Under the pieces are notes generated by a model. The model worked only from the letters and a program-made list of their open reading frames with translations, had not been told where the DNA came from and searched no databases. Source: Acidobacteriota bacterium (GTDB lineage Bacteria > Acidobacteriota > Vicinamibacteria > Vicinamibacterales > SCN-69-37). Taken from it: 64,000 bases of DNA. Shown in pieces: positions 19,061 through 27,381 of the stretch. The number at the start of each line of letters is the position of its first letter. The stretch's first letter is position 1. The stretch is taken from the NCBI GenBank assembly GCA_947467605.1, contig CANIII010000012.1, positions 52,812-116,811 of the forward strand, in the 5' to 3' direction. The position numbers were made by a program, and so were the translations under genes.

Positions 19061-19279
19061 ATGTCCGAAATGGCCTCGTCTGCAGACCCATCCCTCGTCG
19101 CCGATCGCCTGCGCACGGCGCTGGACTTGATGGCAACCGGCGTCGAGATGACACGGCAGCGATTGCGGCGCGAGTTTCCCTCGGAGACGACGCAAGAGAT
19201 CGCCGACCGTGTCGACCAGTGGCTGCGCCGCCGGCCCGGCGCAGAACACGGCGACGGGCCCCAGCCGGAACGACAGTGA
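19061..19279 (+). CDS. small hypothetical protein coupled to a nucleotidyltransferase
   Basis: A 72-residue acidic/basic helical protein with no signal peptide and no recognised family. A pattern LRTALDLMATGVEMTRQRLRREF suggests an amphipathic helix or coiled coil that could be an oligomerisation or DNA-binding element. Its TGA overlaps the GTG of the next gene by four bases (GTGA), so the two proteins are made together. That layout, with a nucleotidyltransferase-fold protein downstream, resembles AbiE-like or MNT-type toxin-antitoxin pairs, but I see no motif that proves it. It could also be a plain accessory protein. Confidence 0.6.
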   Translation: MSEMASSADPSLVADRLRTALDLMATGVEMTRQRLRREFPSETTQEIADRVDQWLRRRPGAEHGDGPQPERQ

Positions 19280-19875
19280 CCACACGACTACTCGACGCCC
19301 TCGCCGACGTCGGGCGACGGCTCACGGCGCGAGGCCAGCGGTGGGCCCTGATCGGCGGACTCGCCGTCTCCGCTCGCGCAGAACCACGATTCACACGTGA
19401 CGTTGATCTAGCCGTGGCGGTCGACGACGACGCGACGGCTGAGGCACTGGTGGCTGATCTCGTCGCCGGCGGATTCACGCTCGTGCTCACGTTAGAACAG
19501 CGCGCCCTCGATCGCCTCGCGACCGTTCGCCTCCTGCCTCCAGGCGAAACGGGCGCCGGCATTCTCATCGACCTCCTCTTCGCATCGTCAGGCATCGAAT
19601 CCGAGATTTGCCGGGACGCAGAGCCCATCGAACTCGTCGCTGGCCTGACGGTCCCCGTCGCCACGGTGGGTCACCTGCTCGCATTGAAGGTGCTGGCCGC
19701 AGAACCCGACCGCCCGCAGGACGCGATCGACATCCAGTCACTCACGCGCGTGCTGACGCCTGGCGAGCGTGCGCGGTGCGAAGAAGCGGTGCGCCACATC
19801 GAAACGGTCAACGCCAATCGCGGCAAGCCGCTGACGGCACTATTGGCCGCGGTGCTCGCTGCGAACGTGGATTAG
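19276..19875 (+). CDS. nucleotidyltransferase-fold protein (AbiEii/MNT-like)
   Basis: A 199-residue protein with the polymerase-beta superfamily pattern: GGLAV near residue 25, then FTRDVDLAV giving the DxD metal pair, and LIDLLF giving the third carboxylate. A later LLALKVLA and RPQDAIDI block also matches proteins of the AbiEii-like nucleotidyltransferase group. The frame is open upstream to 19219, but the GTG at 19276 overlaps the preceding stop by four bases and begins where the homology begins. Function could be toxin, AMPylation-type modifier or housekeeping nucleotidyltransferase; the sequence alone does not decide. Confidence 0.75.
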   Translation: MTTRLLDALADVGRRLTARGQRWALIGGLAVSARAEPRFTRDVDLAVAVDDDATAEALVADLVAGGFTLVLTLEQRALDRLATVRLLPPGETGAGILIDLLFASSGIESEICRDAEPIELVAGLTVPVATVGHLLALKVLAAEPDRPQDAIDIQSLTRVLTPGERARCEEAVRHIETVNANRGKPLTALLAAVLAANVD

Positions 19876-19910
19876 GCGGCGCGCCGAGGAATAGCGAACG
19901 CCGAATCGCG

Positions 19911-20765
19911 CTACTTGATATCCACCGAGACGGCAAACTGGCGGAAGTTCGAGTACGTGGCCTGGGCGCGGATGGTCTCGGGGCCGGTGTATTCCTCGAT
20001 CATGAGGATCGGCGCCCACACGGTCAGCTTGGGCACGGCGCCGTAGGTCACGGTGATCTTGGCAGAGGATCTGCGGTCGGCGACCGAGACCTCGCTCTTC
20101 AGCACGCGGCCGGTGTCTGGGTCGATCCAGAAATGTCCGGTCGCTGGAAGATCGGCGTCTGCCGCGCGAATGATCGTCGGCTTGCTGCGTTCTTTGAAGT
20201 CGAGGATGACCGCCGGCACACCGCCCACATCCTTGCGCCCACCAACGGTGAAGGCTGATCGCGACTGATTCGATCCACGCAAATACGTCAACGCCATCGT
20301 CGGCACATTGATGTCGCGCCGCAACGTGCCGAGGTTGAACCGTGCGCTCTCGGCCACGATTCTCCGGGCTTGCTCGAGAGCTTGTGCCGGCGTGTCGACA
20401 AAGAGCTTCTGCAATCGCGTGTCGCGATCACGCACAACCTTGCCGTCGACGTCGTAGACGTCACGAAACGCCACCCACTCGCGTTGGCCGATGCTCGTTT
20501 GCAGCACGTCCGAACGAAGCGTCCGCTCCTTCCGTACGGTTTGATCCATGCCGTACGATCGCGTCGTTGGCCGCGCGTCGATCTGGAGCTCCTGCACGTA
20601 GGTCTCTTCCGCCACGACGACGGAGAACGCCCTTTCATACGAATCAAGATATGCCGCGGCTCGCGCGAGCAGCGTCGCTGCGTCAGGCTGCTGCACGGCG
20701 GCGTGCGTCGTCGGAATGCTGAGCGCCACGATGACCGCGGCGATGACACCCACACAGTGGCGCAT
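19911..20765 (-). CDS. secreted protein of unknown function, coupled to a VWFA-related protein
   Basis: A 284-residue protein with a signal peptide (about residues 1-22, cleavage near THAAVQ). The region FWIDPDTGRVLKSEVSVAD together with the preceding beta-rich stretch looks like the LolA/outer-membrane-lipoprotein-sorting fold seen in many acidobacterial exported proteins. No catalytic residues are evident. Its ATG overlaps the stop of the VWFA-related gene by one base (TGATG), so the two form an operon and probably work together outside the inner membrane. Confidence 0.75.
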   Translation of the reverse strand: MRHCVGVIAAVIVALSIPTTHAAVQQPDAATLLARAAAYLDSYERAFSVVVAEETYVQELQIDARPTTRSYGMDQTVRKERTLRSDVLQTSIGQREWVAFRDVYDVDGKVVRDRDTRLQKLFVDTPAQALEQARRIVAESARFNLGTLRRDINVPTMALTYLRGSNQSRSAFTVGGRKDVGGVPAVILDFKERSKPTIIRAADADLPATGHFWIDPDTGRVLKSEVSVADRRSSAKITVTYGAVPKLTVWAPILMIEEYTGPETIRAQATYSNFRQFAVSVDIK

Positions 20766-22354
20766 CAGAGCCCGGCCTTCACGATGATTGTTCGCGTGAC
20801 CGCGCCAACCGCGCCGGATGCATCGGCCGCGGCGAAGCGAAGCTCGTAGGTCCCAACGTTCGCCGGCACAAGGAGGTCGAGAATGTATGTTTTGCCGTCG
20901 CCGGAACGGATCAGATCGTGACGACTGGTCTTGAGAACACGGTCTGGGCTGAGGACTCCCAGGATGCCTGAGATCGGGCCGGGCATTTCTCCAGGAACAT
21001 CGATGCTCACTTGAATCGCGATCGGCGAGTTGGCTCGGGCTGGAGCGATGTCTGCGGCCATCTGCACCGGCAGCGCGTACAGCGGCTCACCGGTCGTGAT
21101 CGCGTGCTGCATCTGTTGCTCCGGTGTCAGCATGACCTTCGGAACGGGTGGCGCAGCATAGCGGCTGGAGAGCACCTTTACGCCAGGTCGCTTGACGGTG
21201 ACTTCCACTTTGTAATTGCCATCGGACGGGACGCTCTTCGGTAGGTCAACGCCGATTCGGTAGATGGCAGACGATGACTTCAGCACGCGCTGATAGAACC
21301 GGTCGGCCTGACCGACGACGCGAAAGAACTGTCCGCCGCTCATCTCGGCCAGCGTCTCCGCCTGCTGGAGCATTTGTCGCTGGTCCTGCACAAAGCCCGG
21401 GGGCGCCACTTCATCGCCCGGCTCTTCCATCAGCATCGTGATCTGAACACCAGCCGCGATGGCGGCTTTCGCCACGGGAACGAAATCGAGTGAATCTACC
21501 GGCCGCAGTGCGGTGCCGCCAGTCAGAATCACCAATTGCTTCACTCCTGTTGCCGATGCCATCGCGTTGATCACCGCGGCGTAGGTGTCGAGCTGGTTGC
21601 GTGTCGCGATGCGGGCGAATGTGGCGTTGTTGCGCACCTTCAGATCGACTTCATGGGCGCATTGATTTTCTGCGAGCAGCAGCGCCAGGTTCTTCGATGG
21701 GCCTGTTGGCACCCCACAATATTTCGCGATGACGTCAAGTAGATAGCCCCCACTCGCATCAGCCTCCAGGGCCTCCATGAGTCCCACAAATGGCTTGGTG
21801 TCTCTGCGCGGGTCGTTCATCCATCCGAACGCGCGCTTCAAGTTCTTCATCAGCGGCGCGCGGTCGAGGGACGGATTCACCGTCATCCGCCCGCTCGTGC
21901 TCGCGAGCCCGACCCAGTCGCGCGCCGGAATCGTGTCAATGAAACGCTCGGCCGCGACGAACAGCCCTTTGCTGTCGGTCGGATAGATCGAGTTGTCGTC
22001 GATCATGATGACGAGCAGCTTCGGATCCGGCTCGCGGCTCGGGTCGGATGCTGTTGCCGAAGAGCTTGGTACCGGCGCGGATCCTGCCGCGGCAGCGCGA
22101 ACTGACTCCGCAGTGGTCTTGGTGTTGGTCGCGAGGAACACCATGGTCTGGACGAGCCGCGCCTCCTTGTTCAAGGTGACAACGAAATCGCTCGGCGCGA
22201 GGTCGGTGACGGGGTTGCCGTCGCGATCGAGGACAGATACGTCGAGCGTCAACAGCGACGTGGTGCTCGTGAATCTCTGCTGAGCCAACAGGGTGGCACT
22301 CGCGAGGCACAGAGCCGCCGCGCAGCGCAGGAGCAGACGTTGGATTTTCGGCAT
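20765..22354 (-). CDS. VWFA-related acidobacterial secreted protein
   Basis: A 529-residue exported protein. A signal peptide (MPKIQRLLLRCAAALCLASA) is followed by a beta-sandwich segment (TLDVSVLDRDGNPVTDLAPSDFVV) and a VWFA-like Rossmann domain. The domain opens with LLVIMIDDNSIYP, so the MIDAS DxSxS is degenerate (DDNS). The C-terminus is rich in beta strands. The family is abundant in Acidobacteriota and is thought to act in protein interaction at the cell surface. The frame extends to 22438, but the ATG at 22354 has GAGG four bases upstream and begins the signal peptide. Confidence 0.85.
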   Translation of the reverse strand: MPKIQRLLLRCAAALCLASATLLAQQRFTSTTSLLTLDVSVLDRDGNPVTDLAPSDFVVTLNKEARLVQTMVFLATNTKTTAESVRAAAAGSAPVPSSSATASDPSREPDPKLLVIMIDDNSIYPTDSKGLFVAAERFIDTIPARDWVGLASTSGRMTVNPSLDRAPLMKNLKRAFGWMNDPRRDTKPFVGLMEALEADASGGYLLDVIAKYCGVPTGPSKNLALLLAENQCAHEVDLKVRNNATFARIATRNQLDTYAAVINAMASATGVKQLVILTGGTALRPVDSLDFVPVAKAAIAAGVQITMLMEEPGDEVAPPGFVQDQRQMLQQAETLAEMSGGQFFRVVGQADRFYQRVLKSSSAIYRIGVDLPKSVPSDGNYKVEVTVKRPGVKVLSSRYAAPPVPKVMLTPEQQMQHAITTGEPLYALPVQMAADIAPARANSPIAIQVSIDVPGEMPGPISGILGVLSPDRVLKTSRHDLIRSGDGKTYILDLLVPANVGTYELRFAAADASGAVGAVTRTIIVKAGL

Positions 22355-22379
22355 CGGGCCTCGTCCGAAGCGTAGAGGA

Positions 22380-22718
22380 AGCAGTGCCTCCGGGCAAGCG
22401 CTTCGCAGCGACGCCTCCGAGGGACACGTCGATGCCACGAGTGATGCCGATCGCGTTCATGCCAAACGTTGCCCGAGGGGTCAGCCGGACGAAGACAAGG
22501 TTCGGTACCTCGTCTTCAAGCGTTCCCTGTCCTGCACTCGAAGACAGTCGCCGCACGAGGTTGCTCGGCACCCAGATATCAATGTGTTCGCCGAGGCGGG
22601 CGCCCGTGAATCCTGCAGGCGCCACACCAACGATGCGCAGCGAAACCGGGCGGGCACGGACCACGGTACCGACGATGTCGGCGCGGCTTCCGAATACCGT
22701 CTCCCACGGTCGCCACAA
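22380..22718 (-). pseudogene. remnant of a MacB/ADOP-type ABC transporter permease
   Basis: About 110 residues in one frame read like the periplasmic MacB core domain of acidobacterial duplicated orphan permeases: ETVFGSRADIVGTVV, then SLRIVGVAPAGFTGARLG, HIDIWVPSN and VFVRLTP. Full proteins have about 800 residues, and neither the N-terminal helix nor the remaining domains are present on either side. The frame then runs, meaninglessly, into the antisense of the VWFA gene. This is a decayed fragment, and it fills most of the 400-base gap before the toxin-antitoxin pair. Confidence 0.65.
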
Positions 22719-22720
22719 CC

Positions 22721-22752
22721 TTGACGATCGCCGAGTAAGACACTATCTTACT
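22721..22752 (+). promoter_or_regulatory. promoter and operator of the vapBC-type pair
   Basis: TTGACG (22721-22726), a 17-base spacer and TATCTT (22744-22749) make a textbook promoter. A perfect 7-bp inverted repeat, AGTAAGA (22734-22740) and TCTTACT (22746-22752) with a 5-base loop, covers the -10 box. It is a good site for autorepression by the antitoxin. The -10 ends six bases before the ATG, so the message would be leaderless. Confidence 0.7.
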
Positions 22753-22755
22753 TTC

Positions 22756-22986
22756 ATGACCACCGTCGTCTCATCGAAGGGACAGATCGTGCTGCCGGCC
22801 GAACTGCGCCGCCGCGATCGCATTGAGGTCGGGCAGGAGTTCGACATCGAGCGGGTCGATCGCGGCGAGTATCGCCTCGTGATGCGACAGCCATCTACCC
22901 GTGAGGGCACCATCGACTGGTTACTCGCCTGCCCCGCCAAGGGTTACTTCACGTCGATCGATTCGGACTCCACGGACGACCTGTGA
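22756..22986 (+). CDS. AbrB/SpoVT-type antitoxin (VapB-like)
   Basis: A 76-residue swapped-hairpin AbrB DNA-binding domain: VVSSKGQIVLPAELRRR, then IEVGQEFDIERVD and GEYRLVMR at about residues 4-44. A C-terminal tail (about 45-76) would neutralise the toxin. Its stop overlaps the start of the PIN-domain gene by four bases (GTGA). It is expected to repress its own promoter through the inverted repeat over the -10 box. Confidence 0.92.
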   Translation: MTTVVSSKGQIVLPAELRRRDRIEVGQEFDIERVDRGEYRLVMRQPSTREGTIDWLLACPAKGYFTSIDSDSTDDL

Positions 22987-23399
22987 AGTATCTGGTCGAC
23001 GCCAACGTGCTCAGCGAGCCGACGAGGCCTGCTCCGGATCCACGCGCGATCGCTTGGCTGCGAGCCCACGAGCGGGAGATCGCCATCGATCCGATCATTC
23101 TCGGTGAACTGCGGTTCGGCATTCTCCTCCTGCCCGAGGGGAAGAAGCGCACGGCGCTCGAATCCTGGTTCGACGCGGGTATCGCACAACTGCATTGTGT
23201 GCCGTGGGAATCCACCACCGCACTGGCGTGGGCGCAACTCCTCGCGCGGCTGCGGACCTCCGGCCGAGCCATGCCAACCAAAGACAGCCTCATTGCCGCC
23301 ACGGCGCTCACTCACAACCTAACCGTGGTGACTCGCAACCGCAGAGACTTCGCAGCAGCTGGTGTTCGGATCGTAGACCCGTTCGTTGTGAGGCGTTAG
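22983..23399 (+). CDS. VapC-type PIN-domain toxin (ribonuclease)
   Basis: A 138-residue PIN-domain ribonuclease, predicted toxin of the pair. The acidic site is complete: Asp6 (VDANVLSE), Glu42 (GELRFG), Asp101 (TKDSLIAATAL) and the later RDF after the TRN motif. Such toxins cleave tRNA or rRNA when the antitoxin is degraded. GTG start, translationally coupled to the antitoxin. The following aminotransferase starts immediately after the stop, so it may be carried on the same transcript. Confidence 0.92.
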   Translation: MKYLVDANVLSEPTRPAPDPRAIAWLRAHEREIAIDPIILGELRFGILLLPEGKKRTALESWFDAGIAQLHCVPWESTTALAWAQLLARLRTSGRAMPTKDSLIAATALTHNLTVVTRNRRDFAAAGVRIVDPFVVRR

Positions 23400-24536
23400 G
23401 TGTCGTACCGCCATCTCTTCGACGTCCCTGACGACGTCGCGTATTTCAATTGCGCGTACTACTCGCCGATCCTGAACGAGTCGCGGCGGCGATTGATCGC
23501 GGCTACGGCCGAGAAGTCCCATCCGTGGACGAGGACGACAGAACACTTTTTCGATGACGCCGAGACGATTCGAGGGCTTGCCGCCAATCTCTTCGGTGGC
23601 CATGCGGAAGGGTACGCTCTCGTGCCATCTGTCAGTTACGGGATCAGCACGGCCGCGCGCGCCATCGAGCCGACGCTGCAGGCGGGCGATCGCATCCTGG
23701 TGATGGCCGACGAGTTCCCGAGCAACGTGCTGCCATGGCGGCGAACGGCACTGGAACGAGGCGCGGAGATCGTCACCGTGCCCACACCAGCTGACGGCGA
23801 CTGGACGCGTGCGATTCTGGCCATGATCGACGCGCGCGTGAAGGTCGTCGCGATGTCCGCGTGTCACTGGACGAACGGCGCGCGCATCGATCTCGGGCCG
23901 ATTGGCCGCGCCGCACGCGACCTCGGGAGTGCGCTCGTCGTCGACGCCACCCAGTCGCTTGGCGCGATGCCGTTCGCGATGGATGAGGTCCGTCCAGACT
24001 TTCTCATCGCGGCTGCGTACAAGTGGCTGCTCTGTCCGTACGGCACGGCGATCATGCACGTCGCCGAACGCTGGCACCATGCGCGCCCGCTCGAGGAAAG
24101 CTGGCTCGCGCGCTCGAACGCGCACGACTTCACGGCCCTCGCCGACTACTCCGACGAGTACCTGCCGGGCGCTCGCCGCTTCGACGTCGGCGAAAAGGCG
24201 ACGACGCAGTTGCCCGGAGTCATTGCGGCGCTGGAGCAGATTCAGACCTGGGGTGTTGGCGCGATCGCGTCTCACCTGGGTGCGATCACTGCGCGCATCG
24301 CCGCTCACCTCGAGGGACTCGGATTTCGACTTGCCCCGGCTGCGCATCGGTGTCCGCACATGATCGGCGCCGGCGTCCCTGACGGCTTCGCTTCCGCCGA
24401 GCACGTCGCGGCGGCGCTTCGTGCGCAACAGATCTACATCAGTCGCCGCGGACAGTCACTGCGCTTTGCGCCGCACATGCATGTGAACGAGCACGACATC
24501 GAACGACTGCTCGGCGCCATGAGCGACGTGCGCTAG
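23400..24536 (+). CDS. class V PLP-dependent aminotransferase (cysteine-desulfurase-like fold)
   Basis: A 378-residue fold-type-I PLP enzyme. VVDATQSLGAMPF supplies the cofactor Asp/Gln pair, and AAYKWLLCPYG holds the Schiff-base lysine. There is no conserved cysteine loop as in true cysteine desulfurases (IscS/SufS), so the isopenicillin-N-epimerase or kynureninase-like branch is more likely; the substrate is unknown. It begins with GTG directly after the PIN toxin stop, with no spacer. It might therefore be read through from the toxin-antitoxin promoter, which is unusual for a metabolic gene. Confidence 0.85.
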   Translation: MSYRHLFDVPDDVAYFNCAYYSPILNESRRRLIAATAEKSHPWTRTTEHFFDDAETIRGLAANLFGGHAEGYALVPSVSYGISTAARAIEPTLQAGDRILVMADEFPSNVLPWRRTALERGAEIVTVPTPADGDWTRAILAMIDARVKVVAMSACHWTNGARIDLGPIGRAARDLGSALVVDATQSLGAMPFAMDEVRPDFLIAAAYKWLLCPYGTAIMHVAERWHHARPLEESWLARSNAHDFTALADYSDEYLPGARRFDVGEKATTQLPGVIAALEQIQTWGVGAIASHLGAITARIAAHLEGLGFRLAPAAHRCPHMIGAGVPDGFASAEHVAAALRAQQIYISRRGQSLRFAPHMHVNEHDIERLLGAMSDVR

Positions 24537-24559
24537 ACGGGCTCGCCCACGGTGTGGGA

Positions 24560-24946
24560 TCACTCGCCAGATCGGATGCGCTGACGGAACCAGATCGTGA
24601 GTGCGCCGATTTCAATCTCACCGCCGGCGACGCCGAGCGTCACATCGATCAACTCATCCGACGTCGCCAGGAATTCCCAACCATTCGCTTCGAGAAAGAC
24701 GATCGCCGCATGGGCACCAACTCGTTTGTTGCCGTCAACGAATGGGTGGTTCAAGACCAGTGAGTGCATCAACGCGGCGGCTTTGGCGGCGGCATCCGCA
24801 TACAGATCTTCACCGCCGAACGTCGCTGCCGGCCTGGCGGCCGCGCTCTCCAGACCGTGGAGGTCACGAATGCCGATCGCTCCACCAAACGTCTTCGTCT
24901 GCAGCGCGTGGAGATGCTGAATCTGGGCCACGGAGAGATAGAACAC
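24560..24946 (-). CDS. death-on-curing (Doc/Fic) family toxin
   Basis: A 128-residue Fic-fold protein with HPFVDGNKR at residues 67-75, the Doc-type active site. Doc kinases phosphorylate elongation factor Tu, and other Fic members AMPylate proteins. The length and lack of extra domains fit Doc. GTG start, two bases behind the stop of the AbrB-type antitoxin gene. Doc is classically paired with Phd, so the AbrB partner here is a different antitoxin type, an arrangement also known in other bacteria. Confidence 0.9.
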   Translation of the reverse strand: MFYLSVAQIQHLHALQTKTFGGAIGIRDLHGLESAAARPAATFGGEDLYADAAAKAAALMHSLVLNHPFVDGNKRVGAHAAIVFLEANGWEFLATSDELIDVTLGVAGGEIEIGALTIWFRQRIRSGE

Positions 24947-24948
24947 GG

Positions 24949-25194
24949 CTACTCCGCCAGTTTCTTGAAGGCTTTGTCGTACCGGCGGAGTGAGCCCTGC
25001 GCGAGGTCGGCAAATCGCTTGCTGACTTTGCCGTTTTCGAAGTGCGGCATGGTCGTGCGCACGATGATCGCGCCCGACTGCGGATGGACCGACACCTCGA
25101 CCTCATCGCCCTTCTTGAGCCCGAAACGATCGACCACCTCGCGAGGCAGCGTCACCGCCAGCGACGAACCCGTCTGGACAATCTTACGCGTCAT
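24949..25194 (-). CDS. AbrB/MazE-type antitoxin paired with Doc
   Basis: An 81-residue protein with an AbrB/MazE-like domain: KIVQTGSSLAVTLPREVVDRFGLKKGDEVEV at about residues 4-34, followed by SGAIIVR. The tail is basic (YDKAFKKLAE). It precedes the Doc toxin by two bases, the normal antitoxin-first order. TAGAAT ends six bases before the ATG, indicating a leaderless transcript. Two direct repeats overlap this promoter and are likely its own operator. Confidence 0.88.
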   Translation of the reverse strand: MTRKIVQTGSSLAVTLPREVVDRFGLKKGDEVEVSVHPQSGAIIVRTTMPHFENGKVSKRFADLAQGSLRRYDKAFKKLAE

Positions 25195-25214
25195 ATCAGT
25201 ATTCTATCAGTATT
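25194..25214 (-). promoter_or_regulatory. -10 box and direct-repeat operator of the AbrB/Doc pair
   Basis: Two identical 10-base direct repeats, TATCAGTATT at 25194-25203 and 25205-25214, are spaced by one base (11-base period, about one helical turn). The minus-strand -10 box TAGAAT (25201-25206) lies across the junction of the two. The layout fits cooperative binding of antitoxin dimers on one face of the helix. Confidence 0.6.
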
Positions 25215-25254
25215 TCGCCAACTACCCGATGCTGATGTATCCCTTCAGCGCCTT

Positions 25255-26563
25255 CTAACGCCGATCTGGATGGCGGACAGACGGGCCGAACCTGGCGGCG
25301 TGTTGCGGCAACGCGACAACTGATGTGGACACACAGCTGTGGTTGTTGCTGAGGCTGGTCTCGGGGGTTGGGCCGTTGTAGCGGATGTCGGCGCAAAACG
25401 TGAGGGAGCCAGCGGACTGCGCGACGGTCGCGAAGATGAATTGCCCGATGGGCTGCATGGCGACGACGGTTGGGCCACGATAGGTGCACGAGAACATCAG
25501 CCCACTGCTGGCCGAGCAGTCCCAATCCAGCTGCAACGCCGAGTTGGCCGGCAGCCCAGCCGGCCGGCTGCCGGTGATGGTCACGCCGCCGGCACCAATA
25601 GAACCCGCTCCGCGGTTGAACGGCGCGAAGTCGAACGTCAGTGCGTTGCCGACATGGTGCACGGTCGCTGGGAACAGAGTCGCGGTGATCTGGACGTCAT
25701 GCGCAAGTGCAGCTGCCACTGAAAGCGCGACGCAAGCCTGATCGTTGCTGTGATTCACGTCGCCTGGCGTGCCGGTGTAGGCAATGGTTGCGCATATGTT
25801 CTGATAGTGCCCCATCGTCACGGCGGTGAGCCGCACGGTGATGTCCGAAAACGGATTACTCCCTGCGACGGCCGGCCCGAACGAATTGTGGCAAATGATG
25901 GGCGAGGTGGACGAGCACCCATTCCAGTGTCCCTGACTCGTGACCTGCGCCACGGTAAAGCCACTCGGCACAGGGAACGTCACCGTCGACCTGCACAGGT
26001 CCGGTCCCTGCGTTGAAAGGGTGGAGCGCAAACTCGACGACATCGCCGGCATTGAATGTGGTGCCGCCCACTGACATCGTGAGCTTGAGGTCGTGCGTCT
26101 GCGGCTGCACAACCACCGTCGCGCACGCAGGATTGTTGTTGGTTGGCACATCGTCAACGGTCGAGCCGGTGTAGGCAATGTGCGCGCAGAAGTTGCTGTA
26201 GCTGCCAGCGGTCGTCGCCGTCACTTTAAGGGTGATCACCCCGAACGCCGTGTTTCCTGCGACGGCTGCGGTATTCGTGCACGTCGCATTCGGCGCAGCG
26301 CACGTCCATCCGGTGCCAGTGGCCTGGACGAATGTGAAGCCCGTCGGCACGAGGTCGGTCACCTTCACCGTCGCTGCCGCGGCCGACGCACTTCCGGCAT
26401 TGCGCGGCGTGAGCGTGAATGTGACGAGGCCACCTACGGCGACCGTCGTCGCCGCGGGACTTGCCGTGAGCTGAAGATCATGCACGGCCGGTGTTCGTGC
26501 GGACACCACCGTCGCACACAGAGCAGCACACACGATGGTCAATGACGCAGATCGCAGAATCAT
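25255..26563 (-). pseudogene. DUF11-repeat secreted surface protein, split by a frameshift
   Basis: Signal peptide (MILRSASLTIVCAALCATVVSA) followed by three DUF11-like immunoglobulin-fold repeats of about 115-130 residues each, such as HDLQLTASPAATTVAVGG, HDLKLTMSVGGTTFNAGD and HDVQITATLFPATVHHVG. The first one and a half are in one frame. Near 25985-25995 (after NAGTGPVQV) the sense continues in another frame (STVTFPVPSGFTVAQV), consistent with one lost base. The rest of the gene is intact to the stop at 25255. Either a real recent frameshift or an assembly error. It follows the regulatory-like gene by four bases. Confidence 0.7.
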
Positions 26564-26567
26564 GCGT

Positions 26568-27350
26568 TCAGGCCCCGGCAATCGAAACGCGCACCTTGGA
26601 ACCGGCCATGACCATAGTCGCCTTCAACTGCTTCGCCTGCTTCGAGTCCGGGCTGAGCATGATCTCGAGCTCTTTGGCGCTGCCGTTCTTCATGAGCAGT
26701 TGCTTGACACTCTCAACGTCGCCGACGCGCACGAGCATCAGCATGTTCTCCGCGTCCATGCGGTTGCGCTGAATCTTGTCCCACGCGTCTCTCGTGACGC
26801 GCATGTAGCTGCTGAGACCGCCGGCGGCGCCCTGATCGCTGATTCCCGGCACCGCCGCATCGGTAATCACCGTCGTCTGCAACTGACGCTGCTCCATCCC
26901 GCCGAGCGCCAGCGTGCCGACGTAATCAGGGAGCTTGGCCGTCGCGGACCCTGCCGGCTTCGATTCGGGAATGGTGAAGTTCACGCTGAGGTCCTGCGTG
27001 GCGCCGGGACGCACCATGGGCTCGGCCGAGAGCAACGGCTTTGGATCAGTCGCTGAAAGGCCGATCTTGATCGACACCATGTGGCTCGCGCCCTTGGGAT
27101 CGAGCTTGCGAATCGCCATATCGAGGCTCTTGCTGGCGAGTTGGAGCGTGTACTTGCCAGGTGTCAGGCCGCTGAGCGTGAAGTGTCCGGCCGAATCGGT
27201 CTTCGCCTGCACCGCGATGCCTCCGGGATTCCGCTTGATCATGATGTCAACGCCGGGAATTGGATCATTGGCGAAGGCTCCGAGCGACGAGGTGGCGGCG
27301 GCGAGTGCCGTGACAAATGCCAGGGCGAGAACTGAATTGCGTTTGGTCAC
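26568..27350 (-). CDS. secreted protein with a carboxypeptidase-regulatory-like domain
   Basis: A 260-residue exported protein: signal peptide (VTKRNSVLALAFVTALAAA, cleaved near GAFA), then a CarboxypepD_reg-like beta-sandwich (IPGVDIMIKRNPGG, DSAGHFTLSGLTPGKYTLQL) at about residues 32-75. The remainder is of unknown fold, with SVKQLLMKNGSAKELEIML near the C-terminus. Two GTG starts are possible: 27365 has GGGAG eight bases upstream, and 27350 has AGAAGG five bases upstream and a cleaner signal peptide; I chose 27350. It lies between the DUF5979-like and DUF11 genes in one operon, so all three may form one surface assembly. Confidence 0.7.
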   Translation of the reverse strand: MTKRNSVLALAFVTALAAATSSLGAFANDPIPGVDIMIKRNPGGIAVQAKTDSAGHFTLSGLTPGKYTLQLASKSLDMAIRKLDPKGASHMVSIKIGLSATDPKPLLSAEPMVRPGATQDLSVNFTIPESKPAGSATAKLPDYVGTLALGGMEQRQLQTTVITDAAVPGISDQGAAGGLSSYMRVTRDAWDKIQRNRMDAENMLMLVRVGDVESVKQLLMKNGSAKELEIMLSPDSKQAKQLKATMVMAGSKVRVSIAGA

Positions 27351-27381
27351 GATGGCCTTCTCCACTTGGTTGTCTCCCTGA

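Noticed and set aside
17090..19285. 731-residue antisense frame over typA
   Set aside because: Composition is His/Arg-rich without any family signal, and it runs through the typA terminator.
23400..24536. True cysteine desulfurase (IscS/SufS)
   Set aside because: The conserved catalytic cysteine loop is absent and no Fe-S assembly genes are near.
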